This document shows positions 62,401 through 64,000 of a stretch of DNA of 64,000 bases, in pieces. Every line of letters begins with the position of its first letter. Position 1 is the first letter of the stretch. The stretch is from contig NZ_AUDK01000006.1 in assembly GCF_000425425.1 (NCBI RefSeq), forward strand, positions 62,001-126,000, in the 5' to 3' direction. The notes beneath the pieces were generated by a model that had not been told where the DNA came from, did not search any database, and saw only the letters and a program-made list of their open reading frames with translations. A program made the position numbers and the translations under genes. This stretch comes from Flavobacterium daejeonense DSM 17708 (GTDB lineage Bacteria; Bacteroidota; Bacteroidia; Flavobacteriales; Flavobacteriaceae).

Positions 62401-64000
62401 AATTTACACATAAACACGTTATTCTTAGCAAAGGCCCTTTTTCTAACGAAAAAGGAGTTCTTGAAAAATCTTTAATATATTGATCTTTTGACGTTTCATC
62501 AACCAATTCGCAAACATCAATATTGACTTTATAGTCCTTTTGAATCTTTTGGTAAAGCGTCTCCTTTTCAAATTCAAATATGGTCTTTAGCACATCATAT
62601 TTGTCTATTAAATATTGAAATGCTTCTTGTACTTTTTCAGAATCTAACGAACCTTTCAGTTTTTTTTTAACGGTAATATGATATCCAGAATTTAAAAGAT
62701 CTCTCTGCTGATTTATCCAAATACTTTGTTGTAAATAAGACGCTCTTACTTTTTCTTGATTATTTTCTTCTTCATCTGTTATGTTTACCTCATAATTATC
62801 AATAAGTAATGCTAATTCATCTATTGTAGAATGACTATAAATTTGCTCTAATGGAATTTCCTTACCGAATTCATCTTCTATAAAAAACACCAATCTTGTT
62901 AAAGAAATGGAATCTAATCCAAACTCTAAAAGATTCTGATTCTTTTTGATTTGTTGCTCAAGGTTCAGTTCAACCTGAAAAAAATCCTGTATTTTTTTCT
63001 TTGTATTTGATATATCTACAATTGGCTCTTGCTTAATTGGTCTTTTATTCTTTTTTAAATCTAAAAAAGAGCCTATCTTTCTAAGATTATTTTTTAAATA
63101 TGCTTCTTTATTACCTCTTCTTTGAATTTTACCACTAGATGTCTTTAAAAGAGCACCTCTTCTTATCAATACAATATCATACACCGACAGTTTATATACA
63201 TCAAATATTTCTGAGTGTACACTTTGAATTACACCACTTACATTTATCTCTTTAGACAAAACACATTCAGCAACAACAACAATGCTTTCCTTATTATTTA
63301 TAAGTACACTGAATACTGCAACTGAACCAAATATTATGTTTTCATGAGATTTAGAAGCGACTTCTTCTATATCTTGAGGGTAATAATTTTTACCATGGAT
63401 AATCAATATATCCTTTAAACGTCCAGCTATATACAATTGATTCTTGTGTAAAAGACCTAAATCTCCTGTTTTAAAGAATAAACCTTGAGCGCCTTCAATT
63501 TTGTTTTGAAAATGTTTTTTTGTTTCTTCTGAATTTTGCCAATAGCCTTTTGAGATACTTTTTCCTTGCAAACAAATTTCGCCTACATAACCTTCGTTTA
63601 CTTCTCTTCCATTTTCACCAATAATCTTAATATCAAATCCATTGACTACTTCTCCACAAGAAACCAATTCTCTCTTTTCTAAACTAGCTCCTTTTTCTTC
63701 AATATTAAATTGTAATTGATATTCAGTAAATTTTTTGGTCACAATTGGTTTGTTTGCACCTTTACTTGAAACCAATAAAGTTGTTTCTGCCATACCATAA
63801 CAAGGGACGAAACTACTTTTATTAAAACCGCTAATTTTAAATCTTTCCGCGAAATCATTAATGGTATCTAACAAGATGGGTTCCGCTCCGTTAAAAGCTG
63901 TTATCCAACTCCTTAAATCAAGTTCTTTTAAAACAGACTCATCAACATTTTTTACGCATAAATCGTAAGCAAAGTTTGGTCCCCCACTCACAGTCGCTTT
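56489..64000 (-). CDS. Lipopeptide NRPS: FAAL-ACP-C-A-T-C-A-T (5' end outside window)
   Basis: At least 2500 residues; the frame is open to the right edge (KATVSGGPNFAYDLC), so the N-terminus lies beyond. Order (numbered from 63991): end of a fatty acyl-AMP ligase (to about 310; CYGMAETTL, GKNYYPQDIE, LLKTSSGKIQRR); acyl carrier (Ser361 in LDSISL); condensation (HHILVDG, 541-547); A1 (A3 motif about 1016, core GLGCTE instead of YGPTE); carrier (Ser1415); condensation (HHIIADG, 1600-1606); A2 (A3 motif about 2064, NTYGPTETTVCAS); carrier (Ser2447). A fatty acid is activated as acyl-AMP and joined to two building blocks. There is no epimerase or thioesterase domain. Pocket residues read S-A-M-H-Y-A-G-I-C-K for A1 and D-T-E-S-I-G-T-V-C-K for A2. 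Confidence 0.92.
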   Translation of the reverse strand, partial: KATVSGGPNFAYDLCVKNVDESVLKELDLRSWITAFNGAEPILLDTINDFAERFKISGFNKSSFVPCYGMAETTLLVSSKGANKPIVTKKFTEYQLQFNIEEKGASLEKRELVSCGEVVNGFDIKIIGENGREVNEGYVGEICLQGKSISKGYWQNSEETKKHFQNKIEGAQGLFFKTGDLGLLHKNQLYIAGRLKDILIIHGKNYYPQDIEEVASKSHENIIFGSVAVFSVLINNKESIVVVAECVLSKEINVSGVIQSVHSEIFDVYKLSVYDIVLIRRGALLKTSSGKIQRRGNKEAYLKNNLRKIGSFLDLKKNKRPIKQEPIVDISNTKKKIQDFFQVELNLEQQIKKNQNLLEFGLDSISLTRLVFFIEDEFGKEIPLEQIYSHSTIDELALLIDNYEVNITDEEENNQEKVRASYLQQSIWINQQRDLLNSGYHITVKKKLKGSLDSEKVQEAFQYLIDKYDVLKTIFEFEKETLYQKIQKDYKVNIDVCELVDETSKDQYIKDFSRTPFSLEKGPLLRITCLCVNSKEFTVVFVIHHILVDGKSVSLLLNEFHKLYDALSKDQQSLIVSSPQNNFKDFCQEEFIFDKDLLKKQKQFWKQQLGSAQVPLELPKKTSNSIDKTAASILFSIEKMELLAIKDYVKRERINLFSFLLSGYYVLLNRLSGNDIITIGTPVSLREKKKYEEAIGLFINSVMLKTSIKKDENLSMFVKKVYNQTRASLQYASYPFQKILEDLEVGIDENRLGLSTVFFNFMNNQENNLVVESLEAVYGINPGVDLNFDLNLYAQPTDTKIEFRLDYKSADFSQEAIQNIVFFYKYILSDIVHVPDSLIREKKYESIVNKRIPVIRNHELFSEKERELSVWQKFKQVAQSNSKSIAIKGIEREYSYEEVYIHANNIATYIENGKAENIGLCFGHHEHMIVGMLAILKTGNAYVPVDLTLPDDRKEYIIKDAEIQRVLTDSSNYNQVRKLVTTLNISVDIVIIDQLKTQDVIESNELIITNSETRAYILYTSGSTGLPKGVIQTQQYIMHIAYSFINSLKICPEDCISLIPTFNFSASMMDTFGALLSGASIKIIDIKSEGISGMLETISKSKVTIYHSVPTVFRSMIEEVTVVEDKKKYLKNVRLIYLAGEPLLRDDVISYQKIFNKNSILVNGLGCTEFNICSQNFIDKKTEITSPYVSLGHNGLDIEVIILDNDQTPVDVLVEGEIALKSRYLSKGYWKLPELTKQKFITIDGEQFYLTGDLGKRLPDGELIHLGRKDFQVKLRGQRIELGEIESQLLKIDGIKSAVVVLKELHQEDYELCAYYISDSDIVFEESFLKKQLSSFLPSYMLPKYYKQLEKFPLTTTGKVDRVKLPIPIQLPKKRVNIESVQKTKEALKLVKIWGEVLRCDFESIENDSDFFQLGGDSLKALQVFSRVREVYKVEIGLQFIFEHSEFRDMLDSISKLQTTETVKINKSPLSNDHPLTPGQYSIWIYSQFKDASIAYNLTGAYKINGKLDISILKLAIRRLYEKYAVLRTNFYEKDGSPVMRVKEKYSNLSEIVQLRKTNSEYVSELLRQHHHRIIDLVKDELCTFEIIEIEGNQEFYLSYNIHHIIADGWSSGVLVAEVLKTYKEIKEDTFKEVSLDIQFFDYSYWYNQHIELLHESKVYWQQQLKDYPKPTQWLNNVVSKETSFEGSEMNFEFDINQTNTLKKIAEEEHCTLFMVVLSLINICLYKYSNQEDIIVGTDFSGRNLGELENQLGYFLKLIPVRTQINKEFTFSEYLSIVKTTVLDAFDNQDYPIEYMIKDIEKDSSDRKTFFNTLILFQNFNNIPDFKNYVSDLDITQIPTNNANALLDLTFEFLQIEDRLELKIRYKTEVFEAWQIEGFWNQFNTLIESVGEKKNEKIKTLHIEKQSLETPIRAKVNYPCVIDAISKIAKQNPHKLALHCNDRNLSYQQLYDRVNQLASFLKRDIGSKEYVGIFMKKDENAIITILAILKSNCVFVPIDIHYPKARIQHVIKDANIKHVICDISTSKELSEFNTSVNILEIEQVYNKPIIKDVKFEDCKEDELAYILYTSGSTGTPKGVMIDRRSLNYYTSTFLNYFKLTAEDRVLQQASLSFDTSIEEIFPALCIGATLDIIEEGGKDIVSIVKAVENHAVTVISSTPMIINELNAYTFNQNKLRLLISGGDVLKESHISNFIGKMPIYNTYGPTETTVCASYKKVEVKEDLKSIGKPIEGKQITIVDTNGFILPNGVEGEICIGGEGIFKGYVNDKNQTDNALVLLKENGVFYKSGDRGYIDNKGEVIFKGRVDNQIKIRGQRVSLQEVEDAVLLDTTVKNAFISAQLDDKEKLDIIAHVESKDSFEFQMFLDRLSQKLPQYMIPKRFYKVEKFPINVNGKISIEKLLSNQYPQIKLEDIFIVPKNDIQEKILEIWKSVLKQEHISITSNFFHIGGDSLLLGKIKMELEICFSTELSFKELYEANTIQLSSELFAKKSRTQIEIGRKEFII

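Noticed and set aside
1..64000. CRISPR arrays, rRNA genes, tRNA genes and known riboswitches
   Set aside because: No regularly spaced repeats, conserved rRNA segments, tRNA arms or aptamer cores were noticed on either strand. A covariance-model search would be needed to be certain.

Overview
The window is AT-rich DNA from a member of the Bacteroidota, most likely a flavobacterium. The evidence is the CTnDOT-like mobilisation block (MobA/MobB/MobC, ParA-type TraA, RteC, a TopB/DUF3945 pair), Bacteroidota-type small protein families, and a TAnnTTTG promoter box. No rRNA, tRNA or CRISPR array was seen.

Layout. (1) 1-7371, plus strand: the end of a PIN-domain protein, a small winged-helix protein, a type I restriction HsdR subunit and a TrlF-like PHP+ATPase protein. 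This looks like a defence island; hsdM and hsdS are not in view. (2) 7398-19503: part of a conjugative or mobilisable element. It holds a ParA/DUF3408/TraD-like operon (minus), an oriT-like intergenic region, mobA-mobB-mobC (plus), a 43-residue protein, a broken histone H1-like gene, topB, a DUF3945 protein, a helix-turn-helix protein and rteC (minus). No integrase and no traE-traQ genes are visible; the tra operon stops against the defence genes. (3) 20224-32861, all minus: a surface polysaccharide locus with four GT4 glycosyltransferases, a MurJ/MviN-type flippase, three membrane-anchored SGNH proteins (one fused to a discoidin-like domain), a 2-hydroxyacid dehydrogenase and a frameshifted small membrane protein gene. 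(4) 32942-38696, minus: export and support genes (TolC, HlyD-type adaptor, ABC-2 permease and ATPase, Sfp-type PPTase, type II thioesterase). (5) 38703-43542, minus: a RiPP-like group with a 74-residue candidate precursor, an FxsB-like radical SAM/SPASM maturase, an alpha/beta hydrolase, an unknown 191-residue protein and an M49 (dipeptidyl-peptidase III-like) metallopeptidase. (6) 43695-64000, minus: a lipopeptide NRPS region. It holds FAAL-ACP-C-A-T-C-A-T (running off the right edge), a C-domain protein whose A domain is degraded, a UDP-galactopyranose-mutase-like flavoprotein, a radical SAM/SPASM enzyme, a DegT aminotransferase, a C-terminally short TyrRS, a luciferase-like monooxygenase, a free-standing A-T protein and a serine hydrolase.

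How the genes may work together (inference): a FAAL activates a fatty acid, the NRPS condenses at least two building blocks onto it, tailoring enzymes supply or modify units, the PPTase and type II thioesterase service the line, and the ABC/HlyD/TolC set exports a product. The RiPP-like group sits inside this cluster on the same strand and appears to have its own promoter and an intercistronic hairpin after the precursor.

The cluster shows decay. An IS4-type element (44854-45946) with intact 14-bp ends and a 9-bp target duplication split the A-T gene from the serine hydrolase gene, which originally overlapped it by 26 nt. An IS982 remnant lies beside the short TyrRS, and the last visible NRPS module is frameshifted and deleted. 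Whether the line still works is open.
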